A stretch of DNA of 64,000 nucleotides from Streptomyces sp. NBC_01224 (lineage in GTDB: Bacteria > Actinomycetota > Actinomycetes > Streptomycetales > Streptomycetaceae). How positions within the stretch are numbered: the stretch's first letter is position 1; each line of letters starts with the position of its first letter. Of this stretch, positions 8,756 to 17,230 are shown piece after piece. The stretch lies in the NCBI RefSeq assembly GCF_036002945.1, contig NZ_CP108529.1, positions 1 through 64,000 on the forward strand. Reading direction: 5' to 3'. The position numbers and the translations under genes were made by a program. A model generated the notes under the pieces. It had not been told where the DNA came from. It did not search any database and saw only the letters and a list, made by a program, of their open reading frames with translations.

Positions 8756-9111
8756 AGCGGTGGCAGGGATCGGTGGCTGGGCACGGGCTGCTGTCGAGGT
8801 GGTGGGGTGGTGCGTGGTCCAGGTGGTGGGGGTATGGCGGGCTCGCCGACGGTAAGCAGGTCGCCTGGGGTGCAGTCCAGGGCGGCGCACAGGGCGGCCA
8901 GGGTAGAGAGCTTCACCTGGGAGGGCTGTTTGGTGAACAGGGCGGACACCGATGCCGCAGACAGCTCGAGACCGGCCCGCTCGGCGAGCAGGCGGCGCAG
9001 TTCGGTGCCGGTCCAGATACCGCGCTGTGCCGCGGTCATCCGAAGTCTCCACTCCACCTGCGGTGGCGGGGGCATGGGCTCGACGGCGTGCAGAGGGGGT
9101 GGTGTGGTCAT
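8752..9111 (-). CDS. Small XRE-type helix-turn-helix protein
   Basis: A 119-residue protein with a Cro/C1-type HTH: GTELRRLLAERAGLELSAAS followed by VSALFTKQPSQVKLSTLAAL and a terminal CTPGDLL that is typical of XRE domains. N- and C-terminal tails are proline-rich. It sits between the recombinase (18-base gap) and the zinc-ribbon protein (4-base overlap) and is probably the regulator or directionality partner of the cassette. ATG 9111 was chosen as the only ATG placing the HTH about 30 residues in. Confidence 0.72.
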   Translation of the reverse strand: MTTPPPLHAVEPMPPPPQVEWRLRMTAAQRGIWTGTELRRLLAERAGLELSAASVSALFTKQPSQVKLSTLAALCAALDCTPGDLLTVGEPAIPPPPGPRTTPPPRQQPVPSHRSLPPL

Positions 9112-9129
9112 GGGTGTCCTGCCCTGGGG

Positions 9130-10187
9130 TCAGCTGGCCAGGTTAGTGACGGCGGTCGACGTGGCGCGGCGCCAGGCGTCTTCGACGAAGGTGAGCGAGG
9201 GCCGCACGTAGGCCATCGTCGAGGCGATGTGCCAGTGACCGAGGAGCTGCTGGACGGTGAGCAGGTCCATGCCCTTCTCGTAGTGTGGGTCGCGCAGGCC
9301 CGGCGCAGATCGTGCGGGGTGAACCGGTCGTCTGCGGGGCGGCCTTCCAGGTCCAGGAGGTGGCAGAGGCGGTCGCGTACGGTGTCCGGCTTCAGCGGCT
9401 GGCCGTGGGCGTCGCAGAACAGCGGGGCGGTGTCGGGGAAGAAGGGGCGTACGTCTCCCAGGTACCAGGCGAGGATCTGGTCCAGTCCGTCGAGCATGGG
9501 TGCCCATCTCGGGCGGGGCCCCGAGGTGTTGGCCGCCTTGCCGAATCGGACGTGGAGTTTGCCTGTCGGGCCGAGTGCGGGATGGACGTCGCATTGGTCG
9601 AAGCGAATGGCTTCGCTCACTCTGGGAGCGGAGTGGTAGAGGGTGCGCAGCAGTGCGTAGTCCCTTGCCGCGGCCGGGTAGTCGGACGTGGTGGTCAGGC
9701 GCTGGCGGGCGAAGGCGAAAAACGCGGTGAGGCGCTCGGCGGTGGGCGGCAGGATGCGCGGGGTGTCGTCGAAGACATGGCGCAGCCGGTTGAACCGGTC
9801 CAGCGGGTTGGCCACTGGGGTGCCGTACAGGGTGCGGATCTCGGTGGCGTAGCGGGCCTGGATGAAGGTGTGGAACGTGCGGAGCATCTGCAGGTACTGG
9901 CGTCTGGTCCCCGCCGCCCGCCCCGCCACCACCAGGGAGTGGAGCATCGCGTCCACATCGGCCGGCTCGATCTGCCACACCGGCCGGTCATAGTGGTCCA
10001 GCACCCGTTGCAGCAGCGACGTGTAGCAGCCGATCGTGGTGGGAGCGAAGCCTCTCGCTGTCCATGTCGAGGCGAATGCCTGCACGCAGCGGGTCTGGAA
10101 CGCCCACACATCGGGTACCTGCCCGGCCTCGGGAGCAGGGCCGCAGAGCCCGCCCTCGACCAGCCGAAGAAACGGCTTCCCCGCCAC
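9130..10187 (-). pseudogene. Tyrosine recombinase with a 1-base frameshift
   Basis: Integrase/XerC-like recombinase. The core-binding domain (TWTARGFAPTTIGCYTSLLQ, residues ~40-60) is followed by the catalytic domain with box I YHSAPRVSEAI (Arg) and box II TPHDLRRACATH (HxxR). Immediately after RACATH, near 9286, the frame changes: the codons for YEKGMDLLTVQQLLGHWHIA and STMAYVRPS (second His/Trp and the nucleophilic Tyr) are in another frame ending at 9130. The DNA reads CACACTACGAG where an in-frame gene would need one extra base. Either this is a true inactivating deletion or a sequencing error; all catalytic residues are otherwise present. GTG 10187 is the likely start. It is first in an apparent three-gene unit. 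Confidence 0.82.
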
Positions 10188-10306
10188 ACTCCACCACCAA
10201 CCAGCAATGACTCTTGGTTAAGGCGGCACCTGAACAACCTCTGTGCCACCGAATCCATCAACGAGACAGCTGCAGAAAAGCAACCCTCACCTCACGAATA
10301 ACCCGG

Positions 10307-10699
10307 TCATCCACACGCCTCCCCGTTGAGCCACTGGGCCTCATCCACCAGGAAGGTACGGGGGCGCTCGGCCAGGGCGGTTTTCAGCAGGCGGTCGAAC
10401 TCGCTGGGGTGGCGCGGTGGTTCCCCGGCCAGGTCGAGCGCGGTGAACAGTTCGTAGCGCACCGCTCGGGCGGTGGGCCGGGCCCGGAAGGTGATCTTGC
10501 GGACGTCCTCGTGCGGTTCGAGGTTTCGCAGGCAGGTGTTGACGGCGAGGGTCTTGCCGAAGCCGGCGCCGCCGTGGATGCACATCATGGCGCGGGCGGC
10601 GACGGTGTCGGTGATGTTCTCCCGGGCGGTGAGCAGGGCGCGGGTGGTGACCACGGACGCATCGGGCAGGTCGACGTACTGGTAGGTGGCCGCGGTCAC
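10307..10699 (-). pseudogene. TniB/IstB-like AAA+ ATPase, truncated after Walker B
   Basis: 130 residues with Walker A HGGAGFGKTLAV (residues ~43-54) and Walker B TFLVDEAQWLN (~114-124), then an abrupt stop at GEACG where TniB/TnsC-type proteins normally run on for another 100 or more residues. The start overlaps the stop of the transposase by 4 bases, so it was translated in the same operon. The truncation point near 10318 marks the border between the Tn7/Mu-like transposon and the recombinase cassette on its left. Confidence 0.8.
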
Positions 10700-12435
10700 G
10701 AGGCGTCTCCGTCTTCGTCGGTGGTGGGACGTGCGGCCCGTCCGTCCGAGCCGTCCGGGGCTGTAGCGGTGGAGTCACGGCCGGACGGGAGCGGGACGGG
10801 CAGGCCTGGCGTGGTCAGCGCGGCCAGGGAAGCTGGGGTGCGCCAGTCGGCCGGGGGCGCGGCGGGCGGGATGAGGTCCGGCAGCGCGATCTGCGCGAGG
10901 TCGGTGTCGGCAGTCTGGGCAAGTTCCGCCTCGGCCTGCGCGGTGGTCAGCGCGCCGAGCCGCCGAGGCGCCTCCGGCTGGTTCACGGCGGCGTAGCGCT
11001 CGCGTTGGGAGGCCTCCAGGTCCTTCTTCAGGCGGCGGGTGCGGGCGGCCCGCGCTCTTCGTACAGCGCTGATCTGTTCGTCGGTGGCCTGGTCGGCCAG
11101 GTCCGCGGGACCCAGGTAGCGGCCAGTGGCGGCGTGGTAGACCTCGATGCGGTGGTCGTGGTGGGGCATGAAGCGGACCCTGACCTGGATCCCGGCCTGG
11201 CCGGTCATCCACGGCCCCACGTAGTCGCGTTTCCTGAAGCGGATGCCGCGGGTGGTCAGCGTGCGAGTGCCGGCGTCCTCCAGGGTGAACGTCCACAGAT
11301 CTGTTGCGGGCACGTCCCGCAGCGGGGTGGGATCGTCCTGCCACGCCTCAAGCGGAGTCTTGCCCCGCAGCGGCGCCGGGCGGTGCTCGGTGTTCCACCA
11401 GAGCGTCCAGGCCAGCAGCCGGGCGGTGAAGTCCTCGAAGCCGAGCAGCACTTCGTCCTTCGGGCGGGAAGCCCGTTTGCCGGGGCGGGGCTGGCGGGCG
11501 TAGCCGGGCAGCGCGGCCAGGAACATGCTCTCCACCGCCCGGTTGAGGCCCTCCACGGTGCCCTTGAGGTGGGGGGTGTAGGCGGGCAGGTCCTCCACCG
11601 TCACGTCCAGGAGATCGAACGCGGCGGTCACCGTCCTGGACAAGAAGTCCTTGCCGCGGTCCACCCGTACCTTCTCCGGCAGACCACCGAACGGACCGTA
11701 GGGCTCCTCCCGCAGGACCGCAGAGCGCAGCGCGGCCAGCACCGACTCCCGCGACGGATGCACCGGCGTGACGGCCACCCCGGTGATCGCGTTGGTGGCG
11801 CAGTCGGTGAACCAGGTGATCCACGGCCTGCGGGCCTTGCCCTCGACATCGACCAGCACCGGCGCCTGCATGTGGTCGGTCTCCCACACCTGGTTGCGCC
11901 AGCCCCGCGGCCGGGCCAGGAACACATCATGCTTGCGCGCCGCCCGCTCCCCACCCGCAAGCCCGGCCCGCTCCCCCGGCATCAGATCACGACGGATCGC
12001 CCGGTGCAGCGTCGTCAACGACGGCACATCCGGCGGCAGAGCTGTACCCGGCGGCGGCCCGGCCTGTGTACCGACATCAGCTACTGGGCGCCCGGCCGCG
12101 CGGGCAGCGAGCTCACGCTGCACCGCGGCGACATTGCCCTTCCACAGCGCCAGCAGCGCGCGGACCTCCGGTGTGATCGTGAACCTCGTGCCGGTCTGGG
12201 CCCGTGCCCCGGGCTCGTCAGCTGCCCGTTCGTCGCGGCCGGCTTCGGCCAGCCACCGCCACACGGTGCGCTCCGACACCCCCAGCGCATCCGCCGCCAC
12301 CCGGACATGGCCGGTCTTCAGCTCGCCCCGCACCCGCAGAGCGAGCAGCCGACGCACCGCCACACCGCGCAGCGCGGTACGCGACGCTTCCGGAAGCCCG
12401 CCCCGCCCGGCGCCGACCGCACCACCGTCTTCCAT
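10696..12435 (-). CDS. tniA: Mu/Tn7-like DDE transposase (TniA/TnsB family)
   Basis: 579 residues. The N-terminal HTH region (LGVSERTVWRWLAEAG) is followed by an rve-type DDE core: D1 in WETDHMQAPVLVDVEG, D2 in VRVDRGKDFLSR, E in PHLKGTVEGLNRAVE. After that come the TLWWNTEHRP motif typical of Mu-like integrases and a Mu C-terminal beta-barrel region (GIRFRKRDYVGPWM). The C-terminal ~120 residues are a low-complexity tail that in TnsB/TniA proteins contacts the ATPase. ATG 12435 is preceded by AGGAGG; an ATG seven codons upstream is possible. It sits 25 bases after the HTH-AAA gene and overlaps the truncated TniB-like gene. The open frame is intact, but the element is not, since the partner ATPase is broken. 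Confidence 0.86.
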   Translation of the reverse strand: MEDGGAVGAGRGGLPEASRTALRGVAVRRLLALRVRGELKTGHVRVAADALGVSERTVWRWLAEAGRDERAADEPGARAQTGTRFTITPEVRALLALWKGNVAAVQRELAARAAGRPVADVGTQAGPPPGTALPPDVPSLTTLHRAIRRDLMPGERAGLAGGERAARKHDVFLARPRGWRNQVWETDHMQAPVLVDVEGKARRPWITWFTDCATNAITGVAVTPVHPSRESVLAALRSAVLREEPYGPFGGLPEKVRVDRGKDFLSRTVTAAFDLLDVTVEDLPAYTPHLKGTVEGLNRAVESMFLAALPGYARQPRPGKRASRPKDEVLLGFEDFTARLLAWTLWWNTEHRPAPLRGKTPLEAWQDDPTPLRDVPATDLWTFTLEDAGTRTLTTRGIRFRKRDYVGPWMTGQAGIQVRVRFMPHHDHRIEVYHAATGRYLGPADLADQATDEQISAVRRARAARTRRLKKDLEASQRERYAAVNQPEAPRRLGALTTAQAEAELAQTADTDLAQIALPDLIPPAAPPADWRTPASLAALTTPGLPVPLPSGRDSTATAPDGSDGRAARPTTDEDGDAS

Positions 12436-12460
12436 CTCCCCCTCCTGTCCGCACATTCGC

Positions 12461-13729
12461 TCAGACCGGAGGGCTCAAACGCCGGAACAGACGCCGCAGC
12501 AGCGCCCGGTCCACCGTCGCATCCGGCACGGTAAGCAGCGCGTTCTGCAGATGCGTCGTCAAGGCAGCCCAGGTACGGAAGACACCGTGCGTGCAGGACT
12601 GGTCGATCCACGCCACCTCCCCACCCGCGACGCCAGCCCACAGCGGATGAAAGGCAGACACCGTCGCAGCCACCTCGCTCCCGGCGAGACGCCCTACCTC
12701 CTGCCACGCGCAGACCCGCGACGCCAACTGCGGCACACGCGCCACCGCGCGCTCGCTACCCGCCCCGCACAGCACCAGCGCCACCCGGGCCTGCGGGTGG
12801 TCCCACAACGACTGCAGATACTCCAGACACGGCGCTGGCAACCGTTGTGCCTCATCCACCACCAGCACCCGAGCCTCGTCCAGGGCGCCGACGATCCGCT
12901 CATCGGCCTCGGCCGAACGGTGCGGAAACCGGCCCGGCAACACCAGAGCCTCGAACACCGCCCGCCGCAGTTCCGACACCGACGGACGCACCGGCACCCG
13001 CACCCACGACACGCCCCAGCCCACCGGCGGATCCGACAGCGCCATCCGCAGCGCCACCGTCTTGCCCCGCCCCGCATCCCCGAACACACACGCCGCGCCC
13101 CCGGCCGCCATCGCCTGCCCCACCGCCTCGGCCACCGCACGCACCGACGCCGTACGCACCGCCTGAGCCCCCATCGGCACCACCACGCCCGGCACGTCCC
13201 CCGCCGGCGCGGCCTCCCGCCCTGCGGGCGTCAGCTCAGCCGGACCAGCCGCGGCACAAGCAGACGGCGTGCCGGTGCCCACACCCGCGACGGCAAGGTC
13301 TGCCAGAGCCTGCCGGGCCTCCCGCTCAGCCCGCGCCCGGCGTACCACGGCACGGTCCGGCAACACCCGCCCCGAGGCCAGCTCACGCTGAACCGCTCGG
13401 TACACCGAAGCCAGCGACACTCCCGCATCCCCGTCCCCGCACTCCTTCAAATGCCGGTAGAACACAGACACATTGCCGCCCGCCTGCGCCAGTACCTCCC
13501 ACGCCTCCTCCGACAACTCGAACCGGGAACGCCTCCGACGCTCCACACGGCCCTCACTGCGCGCCGCCTCCACCCACCGCCACACCGTCCGCGGATGCAC
13601 CCCCGCCAACTGCGCCCCCGCCCGCACATGCGCCGACGTCACACCACCAGCCGCATCCAGCTGAAGCAACCGCCCCACCAACACCGGCCGCGACACCGAG
13701 ACCAAGCCCTCAAGCTCCCGCTCCCCCAC
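12461..13729 (-). CDS. AAA+ ATPase with N-terminal transposase-type HTH
   Basis: 422 residues. Residues ~15-110 form winged/HTH domains like those of Mu-type transposases (AGVHPRTVWRWVEAARSEG, then SLASVYRAVQREL). The AAA+ domain begins near 190, with Walker A FGDAGRGKTVAL, Walker B VLVVDEAQRLP and sensor 1 VALVLCGAG. Transposon ATPases of the TniB/TnsC class select targets and activate the transposase; a fused DNA-binding domain could supply sequence-specific targeting. GTG 13729 is preceded by GGGGGAGGA at ideal spacing, so I prefer it over the longer open frame to 13873. It is first in the minus-strand transposon operon and a second, truncated ATPase lies at the other end. A role as repressor of the element is an alternative. 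Confidence 0.78.
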   Translation of the reverse strand: MGERELEGLVSVSRPVLVGRLLQLDAAGGVTSAHVRAGAQLAGVHPRTVWRWVEAARSEGRVERRRRSRFELSEEAWEVLAQAGGNVSVFYRHLKECGDGDAGVSLASVYRAVQRELASGRVLPDRAVVRRARAEREARQALADLAVAGVGTGTPSACAAAGPAELTPAGREAAPAGDVPGVVVPMGAQAVRTASVRAVAEAVGQAMAAGGAACVFGDAGRGKTVALRMALSDPPVGWGVSWVRVPVRPSVSELRRAVFEALVLPGRFPHRSAEADERIVGALDEARVLVVDEAQRLPAPCLEYLQSLWDHPQARVALVLCGAGSERAVARVPQLASRVCAWQEVGRLAGSEVAATVSAFHPLWAGVAGGEVAWIDQSCTHGVFRTWAALTTHLQNALLTVPDATVDRALLRRLFRRLSPPV

Positions 13730-13930
13730 CCGGTCCTCCCCCGGCCACACGCCCGACAGAAGACCACCGTGAACCCACCCGCCCCGCAAAAAGATCAGAA
13801 ATACCGTTCCCGTGACAGCGACACGAGATGGGGTGTACCGCCCCACGACAGTGGCATCGGCAACAGACACCACCCCACGTCAGTGACCCCGCCCCGACCT
13901 CAACACCCCACCAGCACAAACACCCCCACC

Positions 13931-13965
13931 TGACACCCCGTCACTGACACCCACCCACTGACACC
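13931..13965. repeat. Direct repeats at presumed transposon end
   Basis: TGACACC occurs at 13931, 13945 and 13959, exactly 14 bases apart, and a further CAGTGACCCC lies at 13881. On the transposon's coding strand these read GGTGTCA, ahead of the HTH-AAA gene. Arrays of short transposase-binding repeats are typical of Tn7/Tn5053-like ends, so this probably marks the outer end of the element. The rest of 13730-14166 is C-rich and holds no gene I can support. I could not find the matching array at the other end. Confidence 0.5.
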
Positions 13966-14166
13966 AAACCGGCACATCGCACATGGGCGCTGATGCCCGC
14001 CCACCTCCAGCCGCACAGGCTTCCCGGGCCCACCGCCGTGGCCGCCCTCCCCCTGGCCCGCGAAGACGCCGACCGCTACAGGCCGGTGGCCTCCAGCTCC
14101 TTCAGCCGAGCCGCGTAGAGCGCAGCGACACGGGCGACCTCAGCGGGCGGCGTCGGGGCAGGGGCG

Positions 14167-15198
14167 TTACGCGTCAGCGGTTCTTCTACCGTGTCGGCGA
14201 CGGATGCGGGCGCTGGCGATCAGAAGAGCGGTGCTCAATAGGAGGATCCCCGCGACCAGCATTTTGAGCGCGCCACCGCCGGATGCTTCGGTGTCCACGG
14301 CGGCTGCCGGGGAGATGCCCGAGGTGCGCGGGAATTTGATCTTCGCGTGGAACTTCTTGACGAGCAGTCCGCTTCTCAGTTCCAGGGTGGCGCGCCAAGG
14401 GCCGTCGGCTACTTGGTCGGTTACCGGAATCATCACGGGCTCGGACTGATGGGGTGCCAAGCTCGTGCCCAGCTGTACCTGGTAGGGGCCCGCGCTCAGG
14501 CTTCCCGACACCGAGGCGAGCTTCAGGGTGTCGGACAGGTCCAGAGCGCGGCCCCCGGTGTTGGTGATCCGGGCACGCACGATCGCGCGCCCGTCCGGGC
14601 CACGTTCAGCCGTCATCGTGCGCGCGGTGAAGTTCGGGGCCGGGGGGTTGTGGCCCCCGACTGAGACATACATCCGGATGCCAGTGCGGCTCACCAGGGC
14701 GACACCACCACCTCGACCACCCCTGACTTGCGCCCAGACCACTGCATAGCTCTCACCCGGCGCCGCGTCCCTGGGCACCGCGATCGTCACAGTGTCGCGG
14801 ACGGTGTCGTGGGCGGGAACATCGAGCGTCCTGTGCCTCAGCCTCGTCCAGGACGAAAGCTCGTTCCGCTTCCTGCCGGCTGCCCCCACGAAGGAGCCGT
14901 GGGTGATCGTGGCGGCGGCCGGATACACCTCGACGTGCAAGGTGGAATCAGTGGTATTCAGCACCTCGATGCGGCGGTGCACGGTCGTGCCTGGCCTCAG
15001 ATTGTCGATGATGTAGTGCCGTGCTCGTGGATCGTCGGCCAGGTCGACCGGGATGTCAACGAGGCGTACGCCAAAGCTTCCTGGGCCGGAGTCCGACGAA
15101 CGTGGCGGCGCCGCTGCATTGGTCGCAGGTGAGGCAGCGCCGGTGGCCGCGATGAGTGCCGCGGCCGCCAGAGCCAAAACAGGAACGAAACTGCGCAA
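14167..15198 (-). CDS. Secreted, membrane-anchored DUF916-like protein
   Basis: 343 residues: signal peptide (VLALAAAALIAATGAASPA), an extracellular beta-rich region of about 270 residues (RIEVLNTTDSTLHVEVYPAA, ARITNTGGRALDL), then one C-terminal membrane helix (LKMLVAGILLLSTALLIASA) and a basic tail. The layout matches DUF916/WxL-interacting surface proteins. It follows a WxL-like protein gene by 35 bases on the same strand, the pairing expected for such systems, so the two probably form a cell-surface complex. The start at 15198 is TTG, preceded by a G-rich stretch. Confidence 0.68.
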   Translation of the reverse strand: MRSFVPVLALAAAALIAATGAASPATNAAAPPRSSDSGPGSFGVRLVDIPVDLADDPRARHYIIDNLRPGTTVHRRIEVLNTTDSTLHVEVYPAAATITHGSFVGAAGRKRNELSSWTRLRHRTLDVPAHDTVRDTVTIAVPRDAAPGESYAVVWAQVRGGRGGGVALVSRTGIRMYVSVGGHNPPAPNFTARTMTAERGPDGRAIVRARITNTGGRALDLSDTLKLASVSGSLSAGPYQVQLGTSLAPHQSEPVMIPVTDQVADGPWRATLELRSGLLVKKFHAKIKFPRTSGISPAAAVDTEASGGGALKMLVAGILLLSTALLIASARIRRRHGRRTADA

Positions 15199-15233
15199 GG
15201 TGGAAACCCCCCCAGTGATTTCGGTGTGCTGGA

Positions 15234-15767
15234 TCAGGCCACGGAGTGGGTGATCGTCGAGCTGTAGGTGCCAGCCAGGGCGTCCGCCGGGATCGTGACG
15301 GAGATGGTCGGGTTCCAGACGGCGCTGTTGATGCCGGACACGCCGGTGGCGGTCTGAACGGGGCCCGGCGGGTAGAGGGGACTCAGGTTGCTGGCGTTGA
15401 CGGTGGCGGTGCCGGTAACTGTGGCGGATGGTGTGTTGTAGCTGCTGGAGCCGGGGGCTGAGACCGAGATGTTCTGGGGCCCTGTGAAGTCAACCCCGTT
15501 CGCGGTGACGACCCAGCCGGTCGTGCCACCCCGGTTGTCGGTCACGGTGACGTTTCCGAGCTGCGCGCTGACCGTCTGGGGGGTGCTGCTGGCGGCGACG
15601 GTGCCCAGGCTCACAGGCCCCGTCGGTACCGTGATGTCGATGGTGCCGGTGGTGACCGCGAGCGTCACCGGAGTGGTTCCGCTCTGATCGGCCGATGCCG
15701 GTAGGGGGTAGGCCAGAGCCGCCACCAGGCCGGTTACGAGTGAAGCAGCCGCGATACTTCTGCGCAT
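15234..15767 (-). CDS. Secreted WxL-like domain surface protein
   Basis: 177 residues: signal peptide (SIAAASLVTGLVAALAYPLP, cleavage after ASA), then an all-beta domain of ~150 residues with the WxL-like segment GGTTGWVVTANGVDF and a terminal NPTISVTIPADALAGTYSST motif, close to the WxL consensus order. Acts at the cell surface, probably with the membrane-anchored product of the downstream gene. ATG 15767 directly precedes a basic and hydrophobic signal sequence; the open frame beyond it belongs to an unrelated remnant. Confidence 0.7.
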   Translation of the reverse strand: MRRSIAAASLVTGLVAALAYPLPASADQSGTTPVTLAVTTGTIDITVPTGPVSLGTVAASSTPQTVSAQLGNVTVTDNRGGTTGWVVTANGVDFTGPQNISVSAPGSSSYNTPSATVTGTATVNASNLSPLYPPGPVQTATGVSGINSAVWNPTISVTIPADALAGTYSSTITHSVA

Positions 15768-15899
15768 CTTGATCCTCAGTTGGGGGGCACAGGTGCAGGA
15801 ATTCACCTCCTCCTGGTATCGGCAGAAGACCGCGTTCCTGACCGCCTTCTCTGCTCTTTTCGCCGGATCAGCCCATTCGCTCTTTAGAATGATTTTTGC

Positions 15900-16145
15900 G
15901 ACACTCCAGGGCTTTGCCCAGCGGGTCCGCGGCACGTTCAGGGCGCGCCTCCCGTGCGTGCCGCTCAGTCGGCTGCCATGCAGCGAGAGTGAGAGGCCCA
16001 CCGTCACGCCGCGCAGACTCAGTTCACCGTGGGTCTCCAGCATCTCGGCCTGGAGGTCCTGCCCGACCGAGAGCCCGTCCACCATGATCGACCTGCCGAG
16101 CCGGTCGCGGAACACGACGGCCTGGTTGAGCAGCAGGTCCATTTC
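15900..16145 (-). pseudogene. Remnant of a repeat-rich (LRGA/LSLxG) protein
   Basis: Minus-strand codons read VFRDRLGRSIMVDGLSVGQD, then GELSLRGVTVGLSLSLHGSR. This matches the periodic G-x-L-S-L-x-G-A-x-L units of Streptomyces pentapeptide-like membrane-associated repeat proteins. Only two units remain and there is no start or stop of its own. It abuts an unrelated plus-strand remnant near 16145. The gap 15768-15899 has AT-rich promoter-like sequence for the WxL gene. Confidence 0.45.
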
Positions 16146-16149
16146 TACG

Positions 16150-16521
16150 TGGGCGGCCGTACCGGCCGGCCGCCAGCACCTGATCGGCGACCTGTCCCCC
16201 GAGGACTGCGACGCCCACCTCGCCGGCCGCCTCACCCTCGACGGCCAGCCCGTCATCGACGCCGACATCCGCGCCGCGATCACCGCCCGCTCCCACGGCC
16301 TGCCGTATCTCCTGCCACTGGCGTTGGAGGTCCTGCGGCTGGATCCGATGGCGGAGGGTCACATGTACGAGGGTGATCTGCTGGCCGCGGTGTTGACCAG
16401 GATTCCAGAGATCTGGAGCAAGTCGCCCGAGCTCGGGCGTGAGCTTCGCCTGATCGTCTCGGACCTGAGCGATCTGACACCGAACCTCAAGCACGAGGTG
16501 GAGCGGTTCCTGGCTCTGTAG
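16150..16521 (+). pseudogene. C-terminal fragment of a STAND/AAA-type ATPase
   Basis: Reads RQHLIGDLSPEDCDAHLAGR, then LPYLLPLALEVLRL and a C-terminal NLKHEVERFLAL. The DLSPEDCxxYLxxR and ARSHGLPxxLxLxVE pattern matches the lid region of NTPases that carry NB-ARC-like or AAA modules. The P-loop half is absent, so this is a 3' fragment. It is fused head-on to the minus-strand repeat remnant. Confidence 0.45.
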
Positions 16522-16872
16522 CACGCCTGCGGCACCACCCCGCAGGTGCCCAGGTGGGGGCACCGTTTACGAGGGCTGTCGTACGAGGGGGCGCGGGCCC
16601 GGCCGCCTCGCGGGACAGCCGCGGGTGAGACGACGACCGTAGGGCCTCGGCCCTTCCCTCCGGATGGTCCTGCGGGTCAGCGCTGGAGCCGGTTGTCGAG
16701 CAGGGCCTGGCGCCGGTCGACGATGCGGACGTGCGGACCGCCGTCGGCAATGTGGTGCGTCAGGGTCGCGCGCACCACGTGCCGGATCTCTTCGAACTGC
16801 GGCTGCCCGTAGATGCTCAGAAGCTCGTCGACGACCTGCCCTCCGACGTCGTCCGGGGCGCTCCTGCAGGAT
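16522..16872. other. Intergenic stretch with short fragments only
   Basis: No complete gene is supported. A minus-strand open stretch at 16677-16904 (SIYGQPQFEEIRHVVRATLT) has coding-like character and might be the end of a small helical protein, but it has no convincing start. Confidence 0.3.
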
Positions 16873-17165
16873 TTCAGAGCAGACGCTACGTACCGCTCCA
16901 GCACGACCTCATCGTGCGCTGGACGGACGGCGAACTAACCCTCTACAAGGACGTCGACCAGAACGGTTTCCACGGCGAGATCCAGGTCAAGAAGCCCAAC
17001 CGGCTCTGGACGCACGCCACCATCCTGGGCGCGGGTGACTACACGGACAACCGCCACCCGGACGACTTCCTGGTGCGGTGGTCCGACGGTGAGGTGTCCA
17101 TGTACCCGGATGCCGACGAGACCGGCCTGAACCGCGAGATCACGCTGGTGTACCCGCCTGCGTAG
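16731..17165 (+). pseudogene. FG-GAP-like repeat fragment of a secreted protein
   Basis: From about 16890 the product shows two tandem beta units with shared motifs, LIVRWTDGELTLYKDVDQNG and FLVRWSDGEVSMYPDADETG, separated by WTHATILGAGDYT. These units are typical of Streptomyces secreted hydrolases with propeller-like repeats. The codons upstream of 16880 do not resemble the family and there is no signal peptide, so it is most likely a 5'-truncated gene. It ends 16 bases before a strong hairpin. Confidence 0.5.
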
Positions 17166-17181
17166 GGCCTCCTGCCGACTG

Positions 17182-17213
17182 GAGAAGGGCTTTCCCCGGG
17201 GAGAGCCCTTCTC
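17182..17213. terminator. Bidirectional hairpin terminator
   Basis: A perfect 10-bp stem GAGAAGGGCT/AGCCCTTCTC (17182-17191 and 17204-17213) lies between the converging repeat fragment and peptidase genes. Confidence 0.75.
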
Positions 17214-17230
17214 TCGTCGGATCGCCCTCC

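Noticed and set aside
10696..13729. CRISPR-associated (type I-F or V-K) transposon
   Set aside because: The Tn7-like genes are present, but I see no Cas effector, TniQ or repeat array next to them.
12847..13815. Proline-rich plus-strand frame opposite the HTH-AAA gene
   Set aside because: The composition (Pro, Ala, Arg, Thr) is the usual shadow of a high-GC gene on the other strand; the minus-strand ATPase motifs are clear.
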